Assembly (NCBI GenBank): GCA_027972325.1
Contig: JAPMOS010000078.1
Span: forward strand, 1-64,000
Reading direction: 5' to 3'
Source: Paratrimastix pyriformis
Taxonomy: Eukaryota; Preaxostyla; Paratrimastigidae
DNA: 64,000 nt
Below are positions 12,072-22,680 of the stretch, in pieces (positions within the stretch are counted from its first letter, which is position 1; every line of letters starts with the position of its first letter). Under the pieces are notes generated by a model. The model saw only the letters and a program-made list of their open reading frames with translations, ran no database searches and was not told where the DNA came from. Made by a program: the position numbers and the translations under genes.

Positions 12072-12341
12072 TCAATTGCGCAAGCTTTTGGCAGCACAGA
12101 GATTGATCGCCCCCGCCGACCGTAGAATGCTCAAACTGATGCGCTGAAGCAACTTGGTCGACGGGATGCGCTTCTCAGAGGCCACCAAATACCCAAAAAG
12201 TTTGCCAAACTCAGGGATCATGGTAGAAGTGAAGGAAAGACGGCTCAGCTGGTCCATGCTCCGGAAGATAGCTCGATGATCGTCGAGCTCGTCAATAAAG
12301 CACAGAAATGGATCTTCTTCATCAAGAATAGAAGCATGTTT
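12072..12341 (-). CDS. Unassigned minus-strand ORF (partial gene or exon)
   Basis: An 89-codon minus-strand frame ends with TGA at 12,072-12,074. The protein (DEEDPFLCFIDELDDHRAIF near its start) has balanced composition and amphipathic helical character, unlike the low-complexity frames around it. I recognise no family. It could be a terminal exon of a host gene or part of a decayed element. The plus-strand LINE fragment begins a little over 100 bp away on the other strand. The first in-frame ATG is at 12,257; a splice acceptor could place the true start elsewhere. Confidence 0.3.
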   Translation of the reverse strand, partial: KHASILDEEDPFLCFIDELDDHRAIFRSMDQLSRLSFTSTMIPEFGKLFGYLVASEKRIPSTKLLQRISLSILRSAGAINLCAAKSLRN

Positions 12342-12475
12342 TCAATAAAAGCAATGGTTGCGTCGTCCAGATCATCATTCACCGCAGTGATTTCGCAGGC
12401 CATAGCCCTGCGTAAATCGTGTTGAACTGAGAATAGTGCCGGGGAGGTAGCAGTAACGGAGGTAAAAGCTGGAGT

Positions 12476-13644
12476 ATGGCTAGAAGTGGGGAAGAAAGAG
12501 TTGAATCCAACTATAAACAACTGATAAAGGAGAGGCAGATGGGGCTCAGAGTGAGCGGGGCTGAAACAAAGCCAAAGAACGCCATGTTGTTGATACAGAG
12601 AAGCTCCAAGAATGTAGATAAAAACCGGGAGAGGCTGGTCAAGCTGACCAACCTGAGAGGGTATTATTCGGCAATGACACAGAGATATATGACAGAGAAC
12701 GTGAGGGCGGAAATACGGGCGCACAAGGGTGAGTTCAAGAGTGAAGAGGAAAAAGAAAGGCAAAGAAATGTCCGTTGGGAATGAGGGATTCATTCAGGCA
12801 CATGATCCTTGTGTGCCCAGGGATGAGGGCTGCCCGGGAGAAGAGATTCAGGGAACAGCAGGCTTCTGAGAGAGTCGCACTTGATAAGTGGTTGGAAGAG
12901 GAGGACGACATAGCCGGGATGAAGGAGGCGCAGAAAGTCCGGGTCGAGGCAGAAGAGGTGCAAGTACTGCAAGCAGTGGGGCAGTACAGCAAGACGATGG
13001 ATTGATAGCATTCCGAGGAAAGATGATGGAAAAGGGGGTGTTCTGGAAGCTGTTTCGGAGGTATCGGCAGGGGGCTCTGAAGAAAGGGAAGAGCTGGGAG
13101 GAGATGGTCACGGGTTTCGTGGAAGAGGTCGTTAGGCTTCATGAGCGGTATACACATGGAACGGTGCTAGATGGGCAGAGAGTCGTAAAGGACGAGAATG
13201 CGTGGGCCACGCCGCACCAATGGAGCACTGTAATGGCGGATGCATTTGGATTAAATTCAATGCTCTTCTGTCATCCTGGGAATATGGATCCGACGTACGA
13301 GGAATACTGCACTCCAGCGAAGGAGGATGAAGTGTTTGGAGCAAGGTTCGACGGACTTGAGAGAGTAGTTGAGGATAGCGAGCTCTTGGCTTTTGCGAAC
13401 CCTGAATATGAACAGGCGGCAATGGATCAGCTCTTTCGGAGAATCGCCGAAAGGCTGAAGAACCCGAGAGCCATGAGGTGTGTGATGGTGATCCCATACG
13501 GATCTGGAATGCCAAACAAAGACGGGGTGGGGACTGGATTGGATATTATCCGTAGAGCGATCGTAAAGGAAAAGGTTGACGCGGTGGTTCGGGAGATTGC
13601 GGTGTTTGAATCAGGGACCTTCAAGTTCTGGCGTGCGAATTTTT
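12476..13644 (+). mobile_element. Truncated LINE: C-terminal ORF fragment
   Basis: This is a lower-GC plus-strand segment. Its translation carries a basic stretch (SNYKQLIKERQMGLRVSG) and a post-RNase H H-x4-C-type segment (SFRHMILVCPGMRAARE). A ~200-residue block follows, beginning FWKLFRRYRQGALKKGKSWE and including FGLNSMLFCHPGN, YCTPAKEDEVFGARFDGL, FANPEYEQAAM and RCVMVIPY. The same block, diverged, follows the zinc knuckle of the LINE at 57,484-58,390, so this is a related element. It has no endonuclease or reverse transcriptase. There is one frame change near 12,990-13,020 in addition to the 5' truncation. The block is cut off at 13,644, where UBR4-derived DNA begins; the other copy continues about 90 more residues. 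Confidence 0.7.
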
Positions 13645-15490
13645 GGCCCTCAATCGAATGCATGGCCCCGATGAAGCCTGGCAACTGGTGCAGATAACGC
13701 AGAGTGGCAAGGTGCGCTACCGATGTGCGTGTGCGTGTGGGGGAAGGGGTAGAGGGGGAGGGTCAGCGAGGGTTGACGAGGGCTTCCACCAGATGTCCCC
13801 TCCACCCAGCCCAAGGGCGGACCGGAGGCCAGGCCCATGAGCAACGCCAGAGCCTGCGGGAAGCCGGGGGTGACTGCGGGCTCGGTGGACTCGTCCTCCG
13901 AAGGGACGGGGAGGTGAGCCATCACGTAGGCCGCACAGCGAGCCGTGACTCCTTGGTCGAAGATAAATTGTTTCAGCTTTGTGCCCACGTCATCTGTGTG
14001 GGTGTGCGGGGTGTGTGTGCGGATGGGAGGTGAAGTGAAGTTGCAGCTGGTGGCCATCGGGGAGACGCGGACCGTTCCGGATGGCCTGGGCGATGGAGAC
14101 GAAGGCGCTCAGGTGGAAGCGGTGCAGCTCGTCACGATGCTTGCCCGCGTCGTACTCGTCGAAGTTCAGGTAGCCCATGAAGTGGGACACCAGGGCTTCC
14201 ATCGAGGCTGGCTCGCCGTAGGTCAGGAAGGGCAGGATCCGTGTGATCGCCTCCACCACCTGGCCACATGCATCATCACGAAGAGAACCCAGGCACAGCC
14301 GCACGAGGAAGAAAGATTGGAAAACGGCGGGATCGCGGGGGAGCTGGCTGGCATGATGAGATCGGGGAACCCGGCCGCGGACCTTGGGGGTGCGCCGGAC
14401 GGCCGGGGTGGTGAGCCGCTCCAGGACCATGGCCACATGGCTCTGCTGGGACTGGCTCTTGGCCTGCTGGGCGGCGGGGCCGGCGGCAGTGGAGGTGACG
14501 AACGCAGCCGAAGAGGCGACGGGCTGCGCAGTTGCGGCTGTTGTGTGGGAGCGGGAGGCACGAAGCGAGGTGTGTGGGCGTGAAGAGGAGCCACTCCTCC
14601 GGACGAAGCGGACATCAGGGCGTGCGAAGGAGGGCAGGGATGCAGAAGGTGGTGTTCCTCGAGAGGTGTGAAGAACCGCTCCTCCGCACGCAGCGGGCAT
14701 CAGGGCGGGCATCGGGGCAGTGATGCAGACGGTGGTGTTCCTCGAGCATCACGGCGTACTCGGTGACCACCTGGCCAATGAGCAGCAGCAGCGACTGGGC
14801 GGCCTTGACGTAGCTGGCCCGGGTCTGGCTGAAGGCCATCCGAAGGACGGAGAGCATCGTGTCGACGGCCTTCAGCTCGAGCAGCGCGCGCCGGTTGACC
14901 CGGATCTGGTGCGAGACGGGTCGAATGTGTGCGGAGGAGAGCATGAGGGAAGGTCGGGGGAGCAGGAGACGGCCACATCGGGTTGAGGGAGGGAGCAACA
15001 GCTCAGGACGTCCATCCCACCCCAGGGAAAAAAGAATGGGGGCCGTGGCGGCCGGACCTTGCATGCGTGGGCAAAGAGGCGCAGCAGGTAGCCCACCAGC
15101 TCGCCCTGCGCATCGAAATCGGCCACCTGGCCAAGCTGGCGCAGCATGGCCGCCAGACCGCCACACTGCCAGCCAGAAACAGCGAAGCACACCAGCAGAG
15201 GAACGGTCAGTGGTTCCCGGGGATGATGGGCAGAAAGCGGAGAGATCACTGAGGGCGCCCCGGCGCGGAGGGCAGACCTCTGCAAGGATGGAGCAGAAGC
15301 CGTACTCCTTCTCGGGATCCACCTCCTCCCGGTCCTCCTCAAGCTGGTCAACGATGGGCTCTGTGGGGATCAAACGGTTCAGAATCTCCGATCGAAACCA
15401 CGGAGGGGAGGCGGCAGACCGGTAGCCTCCCCGTCGAGGCCTTGCAGACGGAAGATGACGACCATCGGCGAGTCGGCAGGGTGTTCTGGG
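13645..15490 (-). pseudogene. Partial segmental duplicate of UBR4 exons
   Basis: The sequence matches 22,798-24,650 almost base for base from GGCCCTCAATCGAATG to the purine tract after CGAGTCGGCAGGG, introns included. The minus-strand translation gives UBR4 segments in order: NPADSPMVVIF-like, then LRQLGQVADFDAQGELVGYL, VNRRALLELKAVDTMLSVL, LPFLTYGEPASMEALVSHF, LKQFIFDQGVTARCAAYVM and LHQLSGFIGAMHSIEG. Neither the N-terminal bulk nor the hemiRING end of UBR4 is present, so it cannot encode a full ligase. Differences from the parent include several small indels, such as the intron stretch near 14,265-14,300, and an extra GAAGGTGGTGTTCCTCGAGAGG-like partial repeat at 14,600-14,750. It lacks the small tandem duplication seen in the parent at 23,105-23,225. 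Recent origin is inferred from the high identity. Confidence 0.9.
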
Positions 15491-15805
15491 GAGGAGGAGG
15501 AGGAGGAAGAAGAAGAAGAAGAAGAAGAAGTCCCACAGTCTGCCCCGCTGCTCACCGCGTTGTCCCGTCGTCCTCCCCGCCCAGCTTCCGGTTGCGGAAT
15601 CAAGGGGCTCTTCTTGAGGAAAACCGTCACGTCACAGGGAGGAGCGCGGTGTGGTGGCAAAGCAAAGCAAGGGGTGGGGTAATGGGGAGCGTGGGGGGAG
15701 GGGGGGGGGGGGGGAGGAGGAGGGGGGGGGGGGGGGGGGGGAGGGGAGGTGGATGGAGGCGCATCCCGGACGCGCAAACGGCCATGAGGTGGGTGATAAG
15801 CAGGG
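15491..15805. other. Purine tract and short spacer downstream of the NTPase gene
   Basis: A GGA/GAA tract (15,490-15,532) is followed by unique sequence to about 15,685. G-rich runs follow at 15,694-15,745. No coding signal is convincing. This is the right-hand edge of the UBR4 duplication and the 3' flank of the minus-strand NTPase gene. Confidence 0.5.
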
Positions 15806-18800
15806 CTACTGAGTGCTTGTCACGTCTCGTGGTTTAAGCGCCGAGGAAATCGCCTGAAACAGCCTCTCGGCCTCAGCCCCACCCAGTCCCTCGGTACGCA
15901 TCTTGTGCACGGTCATCTCCGTCAGATCTGCGACGCTGGTGCAGTAGCCCAGGATTACACTCTGAATGGCGTCCCATCCTTCCGTGCGATCGCGGTCGGC
16001 CAGCTCGGGGCTCTGTCGGACCTTGGACAAGGCCAACCGCAGGGCCCCTTGACGGAGGGAGAGCAGGCCTGCCAAAGGAGAAAGAAGAGCGGGAGTGTGG
16101 GTTTGAGTTGTGTCTCGTTGGAGTGTGCCTGTGCGGACTTGCGGAGGAGAACCAGTGAGGACGGGCGCAGGCGATGGGCAGGCACGTGTTGTTGATGGCT
16201 GCGAGGAGGCAGACCTGGGGCGGATGGGTTGACGGCAACTGGCGGACCGGAGGGCACCGGCGGAGTGGGGCCACCCGTCGTCGTCGCCACTACAATGAGA
16301 ATGGGAAAGGGCACAACATCATCTCAAGATTGCGCAAAATGTCACCTCAGACCAGCATCGTCGTCGCAGTCGGAGGGCAGGTAAGGGGCAACGGCGACCA
16401 GATCCTTCAGTTGGCTGTGTGAGTGGCGGCCGCGCAGTACACGCAGAGCCTCGGCGGAGCCCTTGCCAAGGAGCTCATCCAGCAGGCCAGTCGAGACGAG
16501 GTAGACGGCCACGTTGGGGTCGGTCGTAAGGAAGACTTTCGACCTCGAAGCCCGGCCGGTTCTCGGTCTGGCCCGGAAGCTGTCGCCTGTCTCGACGAGT
16601 TCGGAGTTGGCGGGGATGCAGAGCACAGAGTCGGTCATCGCCGCATTGATCTCGCTGCTCCACTCGGCCGAGAAGCAAAAGAGATGGTAGCGGTGGGGGC
16701 AGTCCGGCGGCAGGAGCTCGCGGCTTTGATTGATAAACTTTCGCACGTCCTCCCAGCTTTGGCTGTTCTGGTTTCGAATCGACGCCAACATGAAGTCGGC
16801 CTCTCCATCGAAGCGGGCATACAAATCGGGCCCAAACGAGCAACGGGATTGGGGCACGTAGACGACTCCGTGAGCCAGCGTGGAAAGATAGGCGTCGAAC
16901 CGGGACTTGGGCACGGTGGTGGGGCTCTCCTCGGCAGCGGTCGCGTGCACGCTCTTGCCGATGGCCAAGGAGGCCGAGCGCTCGTCATCCGACACCAGGG
17001 TGAGTGCCAGGGGAGGGGCGGCTGCCGTCAACAGGGGCGACCGGAGCCCCTTCATTCGGAGGTGGAAAACCAGGGCAACCGGCAGCACCAATTCCATAAC
17101 GGTGCCGGGAGAGAGGGCCGGATGAGGCGCCGTCCCGACGAGGGTGAGCAGCGGATGTAACGGCTGCCCTGCCTCCTGGAACATGTGGCGTAGAAACGCG
17201 TCGGGGAGCCCCAACCGGAACTTGAAGCCCTGGCAGAGACTGGTTCGAACGGGCCGAGAGGGAGTGTTGGCAGGGGCAGGAGGAGCACGGGCCGAGGGGG
17301 CACGAGGGCGCGGAGGGGTGGCAGGCGCGGTTGCTGACGCGGTTGTTGTTGCGGTGGCCAGGGGTGGGCGAGGCTCGCCGGAAGAAGTAGACGTAGAACC
17401 CTCGGTGGTGGTGTCGGCGACGGTGGTGGTGTCGGCGACGGTGGTGGTGTCGGCGGCGGCGGTGGTGTCGGCGGCGGCGGTGGTGTCGGCGGCGGCGGTG
17501 GTGTCGGCGACGGTGGTGGTGTCGGCGGCGGTGGTGGTGTCGGCGGCGGTGGTGGTGTCGGCGGCGGTGGTGGTGTCGGCGGCGACGGTGGTGTAGTTGA
17601 AGCCGAGCGCTTGGGCGTGTTCTAAAAATGTCAGTGTCGGCTTAAAGGGGCTCGAGTCGGTCGAACTGAAGGTAAAGCCCAGCGACGCAAAGACGGCAAA
17701 ATATGAAAACTGTCTGAACGCCTTCGTCGAGGTGACTTGCGTGAAGAAGTCCTTGAAGAGGCCGGCTGGGCAGGGCAGGCAGGATTCGAACTGGTCGGGG
17801 GACGAAACTGGCGGTCGGCCGCCAGCGGCATTCAGCCACGCCTCGAGGCAGGTCAAGACCAGGAGCGGGTACCCAGAGGAGAGCTTGTGGAGGTACTCGG
17901 CGAGGGCGAGCGTGTCGTGGTGCGGGTTTGCCAAAAGGGCGGCCGCGATGCTGGCCTCGACGGTACAGGGCGGGGCCATCGCAACGACCGGGATCACGGT
18001 CGCACCACCGCAACTCGACCCCTCCGGAATCTGCAGAGAGGAAATTCCCAAGTCACACTCGATTGTCCATCGGCGGCACACGTACAAACCGGAGGCGGAG
18101 CATCGTCGTCCACAGGGGTGCCGCAAATGATGTCCCGCAGGTGGGACACCCCCAGAGGCTGCAGCCCAGGGAAAACAAGCCCCCCGATCGGGGACGTTGT
18201 CACGTCTGGCAGTGCTGCTTTCAATCTGGGGAGAGCCCCCCCCCCCCGCCCCGCGCCGCCAAGGAACTTGATGAGCGCCCCCACAAACACAGCAAATGGC
18301 GGTGAAGACCTGCCAGCAGCCATCACCTGAATGTGCGGGGCATGCTGTTTGAGTCTTTGGCACACTGTGGCCAGCGCACGTGTGATCATCGGTTCGTTTG
18401 AGAGAGTTCCACTGTTCGCAAATAACTCGTCGAAAATCACCAAGGTCAACGGGGATGCGTTGTTCACACGGCGGAGAGCGTCCCAGAACTGGGCGTTTCG
18501 GTCGGCATCGTGCAGGAAAAAAAACGGATAAGCAGACCGCTTTATTGTCCACATTCTTTTCTTTGAATTCCCACGGTGTGTCCTCCTGACCGATGGTGCA
18601 GATTACGGCCATGAAGCTACAGCGAACAGGCAGATCAGGAGGGGGGGGAGAGGAGGAAAAAAGACGGACTAATTGACCCATTCCTCCTGGTCCTTGCAAG
18701 AGTGTCTCAGCTGATAGTATGCGAGTCTGCACCCCCTTTCGCGGATTTCGGGAAAGGCCGCCCAAAAACGTGGAGACAATGCAGGATCCGCCAGAACCTT

Positions 18801-20428
18801 GGGCAAAAAGTTCAACAGAAGGGCGGTCTTTCCTGACCCGAACAACTGGGAACCATTGGTGAGCCGCCGCAAGAGGATGGGGGGGACGCGGGCCGACCTG
18901 AGTGAGGAGGGCAAGGCGTTGGCCCTGGTCTCCCTTGCTCTTGCGGTTTTGGATCAGAACATCGAGAAGTATCGCGACGTCGTTGTCGCGATTCACGAAT
19001 CGCAGGGCTCTTCGGGGCATCAGAGTTTTCAAACTTTGAAAAATGGGTCAGGAGCCGGGGCGCTTCGGGCTATTTTGTTGGGCTCGGCTGGGGTTGAGTC
19101 CATAGGTTTTTCTTCCACTGTGGCGCATCTCTGGCAAGTCTTCTCGTTTTGGACTCATTGATAAGGGGCTTCAGCGCCGTCCGTCGCGTGGCGAGCCACC
19201 TCGATCCAACAAATTTCGAAAAATGGTGCCGATCTCAAGTTTTGGAACCCCCTCTCCTCGCGTCGGGACCACTTGGCCCTCGCTCCAGTCTGTGGTACGC
19301 CCTCCGAGGCTGACCGGAACCCGCCACCTGCTCCCCCTCTGGGAAAATGTCCGGCATGCTCCCGTCTTTTTTCTGTTTTGGTGCCCCCTGCACCCCTTCG
19401 AATGGCCCCGTCCCCTTCTTCGTGAAGGCTCGCCGCCGAACCAAACTACTCAGCTATTCCAAGCCAAGATAGAAAGTGAGTTCCCCATGTGTTCCGGTCA
19501 GGGCCAGGCCAGGCGGCCCGAGCCCACCGAGCGATGCGGTTGAATTCCGCTGGGTGGTCGCCTCGGACCAATGGAGCCGCTCAATCGCGGAAAGATTCGT
19601 CAGTTTCTGGTGGAGATTGGAGAGGGTTGTTGTTTTTTCGGCCCCCTGTACCAAGCACAAACATCCAAGCGCTTTGACGATCAAAGGGTCTCGCCGGTGC
19701 ACAAATCAGTCTGTTTTCGTGGTTTGCGGCACCCCGGGGTTCGGCTCACCTCGTCGGCGGATGTCGGACCGGACGGCGGGTTCATGGGCCGGCTCGGTGG
19801 GGCGTTGAATCTGTTCGTGCGTGGGTAACCCCCCGGTTCGCCCTCCTCGCAAGAGAATCCCACATCAATTTGAATCTGGTCACGGGCCCTGACCCTGCCG
19901 GAGTTTCTGGTCTGGGGGGGGGGGGGGGGGCGAGCCACGCATGCATCTTCATGACACCCGCCGACCCGACACTCCCCACCCTCGATTTCGGCCGGGCCCG
20001 GCAGACCTTGGCCTCGTGGACCCAGGTCGCCGGAATCTCCACCAGGTAGCGCTCCTGGGGGTCCGAGAGCGAGGCGACGGGGCCGGAAGGGACACGTGCC
20101 TGCCAAAGGAGAAGAAGAGCGGGAGTGTGTTTGTGTTGTGTCTCGTTGCGGAGTGTGCCTTTGCGGACTTTCGGACTGTGCGCAGGCGAAGAGGGGCAGG
20201 CACGTGTTGTTGGTGGCTGCAGGGGGCAGACCAGAAAATAAAAATACGGAAACAACAGGAGCCAGTCCAAACCGACTGGCGATTCGGGCGTCGCCCACAA
20301 AGCAGGGACAATGCGAGCCCCTTCTGTGCCCAATCCAGGAACAGGATGTCAGGGGAGGCATACTTGGACATGCCAAACGAGGCTTTCAGACGCTCAGGGA
20401 ACTCATAGATCATGAAAGGCCACGACAT
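15806..20428 (-). CDS. Multi-exon P-loop NTPase, possibly Crinkler/RHS-like
   Basis: Exons read in frame through short introns, mostly with GTCYG-type donors. From about 19,020 they give FVNRDNDVAILLDVLIQN, then a Walker A (LFGSGKTALLLN, 18,845 downward), then PWEFKEKNVDNK, then a Walker B-like LTLVIFDELF. SSGYPLLVLTCLEAWL follows, resembling the SGGxPL box of STAND/RHS-type NTPases. Next come a Thr/Ala/Asp repeat, a C-terminal domain with RCSFGPDLYARFDGEADF and a tail ending KPRDVTSTQ at 15,806. The last two introns keep frame, joining DDDA to VATTTGG and PSAP to GLLSLRQ. Upstream exons from MSWPFMIYEFPERL (20,428) are probably the same gene's N-terminus, but the link across 19,040-19,700 is uncertain. 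Crinkler/RHS kinship is inferred from layout; another STAND-like NTPase is possible. It appears intact. Confidence 0.6.
16069..16213 (-). repeat. Intron copy 1 of a duplicated intron in the NTPase gene
   Basis: This intron of the NTPase gene is closely similar to 20,099-20,233. Both run from GGTCTGCC on the minus strand through ACAACACGTGCCTGCCC to CTCCTTTGGCAG, with a few substitutions and short indels. It separates PSAP from GLLSLRQ near the C-terminus. The neighbouring exons are not similar, so the intron itself appears to have been copied. Confidence 0.8.
17399..17591 (-). repeat. In-frame 15-bp coding repeat in the NTPase gene
   Basis: About a dozen tandem copies of GGTGGTGTCGGCGAC/GGCGGC on the plus strand encode a Thr-Thr-(Val/Ala)-Ala-Asp repeat in the NTPase. 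The unit is a multiple of three, so copy-number change keeps the frame. It forms a low-complexity linker between the SGYPL region and the C-terminal domain. Confidence 0.85.
20099..20233 (-). repeat. Intron copy 2, matching 16,069-16,213
   Basis: This lies in the first part of the NTPase gene, before the exon ARVPSGPVASLSDPQERYLV. Sequence similarity to the intron 4 kb downstream extends up to the splice acceptor and stops at the exon, consistent with intron duplication or an introner-like element. Confidence 0.8.
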
Positions 20429-20771
20429 CCGTGTGCGAGGGCGTGGTTACGTACACAGCCAGGCCTTCTGGGGACCTGAACAGAGGGGTCCCCACCTTTT
20501 CCAGCCCCCCAGGTCGCGACCTTCACAGACGCAGACACACAGACACACGACTCACACACTCAATAAGTTGACTAGAAATCCCACGGGCAGGAATTTGAGT
20601 TGTCAGTCCGGCGTTGCGCCATCTCTCTCTCTCCTCTCACAGTCTGGGATATGCGAACTTGTACAAGGCGTCCGATGTTGACTGAATGAATCTACGGAGG
20701 GCACCCGAAAAACAGAGAACGAAACAGAGCGTCACGCGCATAGGCCAGATCCCAGATCCGACACGAACAGC
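20429..20771. other. Intergenic gap between the UBR4 stop and the NTPase start
   Basis: About 340 bp between two minus-strand genes. It contains a short CACAGACACACAGACACAC tract (20,524-20,560) and a CTCTCTCTCTCC run. I see no gene. It must hold the UBR4 3' end and the promoter of the NTPase gene if the 20,428 start is correct. Confidence 0.6.
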
Positions 20772-21416
20772 TTACGCATCGTCGCTCGGGATGGTGGCCA
20801 TCAGCTGCCCCACCCAGCCATCGCAGGGGTCCGCTGGGGCTGGAGCCAGAGGAGGCAGCCGCGCCTGGTCTTGGAGCACCTCCTGCAAGACGCCCATGAT
20901 GTCGAAGAGCTCCTGGAACGAGGCCGCGTCGCTCAAATCCCCGTTGAGGGGCTGCAGTATCCTGTCGGCCAGCTGATCGTGGAGGCTTCGGTTTTCGGCC
21001 CGGAGCTCGTGACGGTAGGGCCGAGTGAAGGGTCCCCCGGGTTGGTGCCAGAAGATTGTCTCCGAGTCGGCCGGGGGCTAGGAAAAGAAGAGAGAAAATT
21101 TCAAAGGGAGGACAACGAGAAGACAGACTGTCTCGGGGGTTCCGACCGTCTTGGGCTTCAGGGTGTCGTTGAGCAAGTCGACCAAGGCCACAAACAAGAC
21201 GGCGGGACGGAGTTTTTGGAAGGGGGTGGCGGCCGCAGTCTCCGGGGAGGCGGCCTCGTCGTGGGGGACAATCTCCCGAATAGCGTGGAAATAGAGGAGC
21301 GCCCGCTTGGCAAAGATGAGCCTGTGTCGGCGCCACTCCTGGAGAGGCGGGTGGATGGATTGGATGAAAAATGAGGAGGAGGAGGAGGAGGAGGAGGAGG
21401 AGGAGGAGGAGGAGGA

Positions 21417-21449
<33 letters not shown>

Positions 21450-22680
21450 TACGAACCTCGCGGGACATGAGTGCCAACGACAGAGCTCCAAAGTAGAACA
21501 CCGAGTCACTTTGCTGGGCCGCCGAGGCGGGGGAAGCAAGCTGTCGGGCGAAGATCTCGTCGGGCATCGTGATGAACTTGGTCATGGCCTGAGAATAGAG
21601 CGTGCCAATGTGAATGGGATCGAAACACGAATTGCACCGATTCGGCAGCAGCCACCAGCCCACGAAAAATCCAGAGAGGAGCGCAGACGGACCTTCTCGA
21701 GCTGCCGCCGCTCGCGACCGTCTCGCGCATCCAGGGTCTCAATCAGGGTGGAGATCAGGAAGGGGATCAACCGCAGGTTCGTCTCCCGCCCACCGCCGTG
21801 GCAATCCGCAGAGAAGGAACGTCCCTCGGCGAACCGGCTCAGGAGCATGCGCAGATCGTGGCCCAGGAGCCGAGAACGGAGGCCCTCCACCCGACCGACC
21901 CGTCCTTGGTACTGCCAGAACTTTTCCAGGGAGCGGCGGTAGTTCTCCTCGGGAAGGCACTCGGCCGCCAAGGGGAGCAGGTTGTTGCACGAGATGCCGG
22001 AGTTTCGCAGGGCCGCGCCCTCCCACTCTTCGCGGGGCTTTTTCAACTGGCTGTCCGCCCTGTGATCACGGTGGACAGAAGGAGAAGCGTTTGGTCGAGT
22101 GTGTGCGTGTTGCAGCGTGGCAGGGCAGGCGTGGCAGGCGTGGCAGGCGTGGCAGGCGTGGCAGGTCGCTTTTCGGAATTTTCCGGCGTTCGGGAGGCGA
22201 GGAGAACGGACTGTGTGGCGTCGTGGTGACATTGCAGGTGAATCAGGTTGAAGGCCGTGACTGTGGTAAAGCCCTGATCGTGTTCGCTCGAGCCGCCCAG
22301 ACCGGCGGCCCCCAGTGGGCTCAAGGGAACCCGTTTCTGGAAGACGTACGCGCAGAGCGGCTCCTCGCGCTTGTATCCGTAGCCCTATAGGAGGACCAGA
22401 AACCAAAAAAAGCGGAAAATGGTGTCGTTTTGTCGAACCCTCCATTCCTGCAGACCTCGCGACACACGGTGCAAGTGAAGTGCTCCTCCTCCAGCGCCTC
22501 GGCGCCCTTGACGGCGTCTACGCACGAGGCGAGAACGGTGCTGGTGCCGGCCTTCTGCTGGAAGCCCATTTCACGAAGCATGTCCTGGCGCCGTTTCTCA
22601 GCCAGCTCGCGCTTCTTGCGCCGGGTGGCGTCCCGGACGTCCCGCACGGCATCGGCAAGCTCCTACCAAGGGACCGTCGC
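20772..22680 (-). other. UBR4 C-terminal hemiRING/UZI catalytic module
   Basis: Exons read EEEHFTCTVCRE, then GYGYKREEPLCAYVFQKRVP, TTVTAFNLIHLQCHHDA, PREEWEGAALRNSGISCNN, FAEGRSFSADCHGGGRETN and LRPAVLFVALVDLLNDTLK, ending WVGQLMATIPSDDA. They parallel the animal hemiRING and UZI region (TCCICREG, VSHFNIVHYDCH, EEWESAALQNANTKCN, MEQSFSADTGGGGRESN, LLFWALVDLIYNMFK). The C-x2-C, H-x3-CH and following Cys are present, so the E3 site looks intact. Confidence 0.9.

Noticed and set aside
16342-19032. Single 896-codon minus-strand frame taken as one exon
   Set aside because: It includes intronic stretches; the P-loop exon lies in another frame, and introns restore a consistent reading to 15,806.
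21361-21450. Glu- or Gly-rich protein encoded by GGA/GGAGGA tracts (also at 15,490, 24,660 and 47,090)
   Set aside because: Microsatellite translation; these tracts are intronic on the gene strand.
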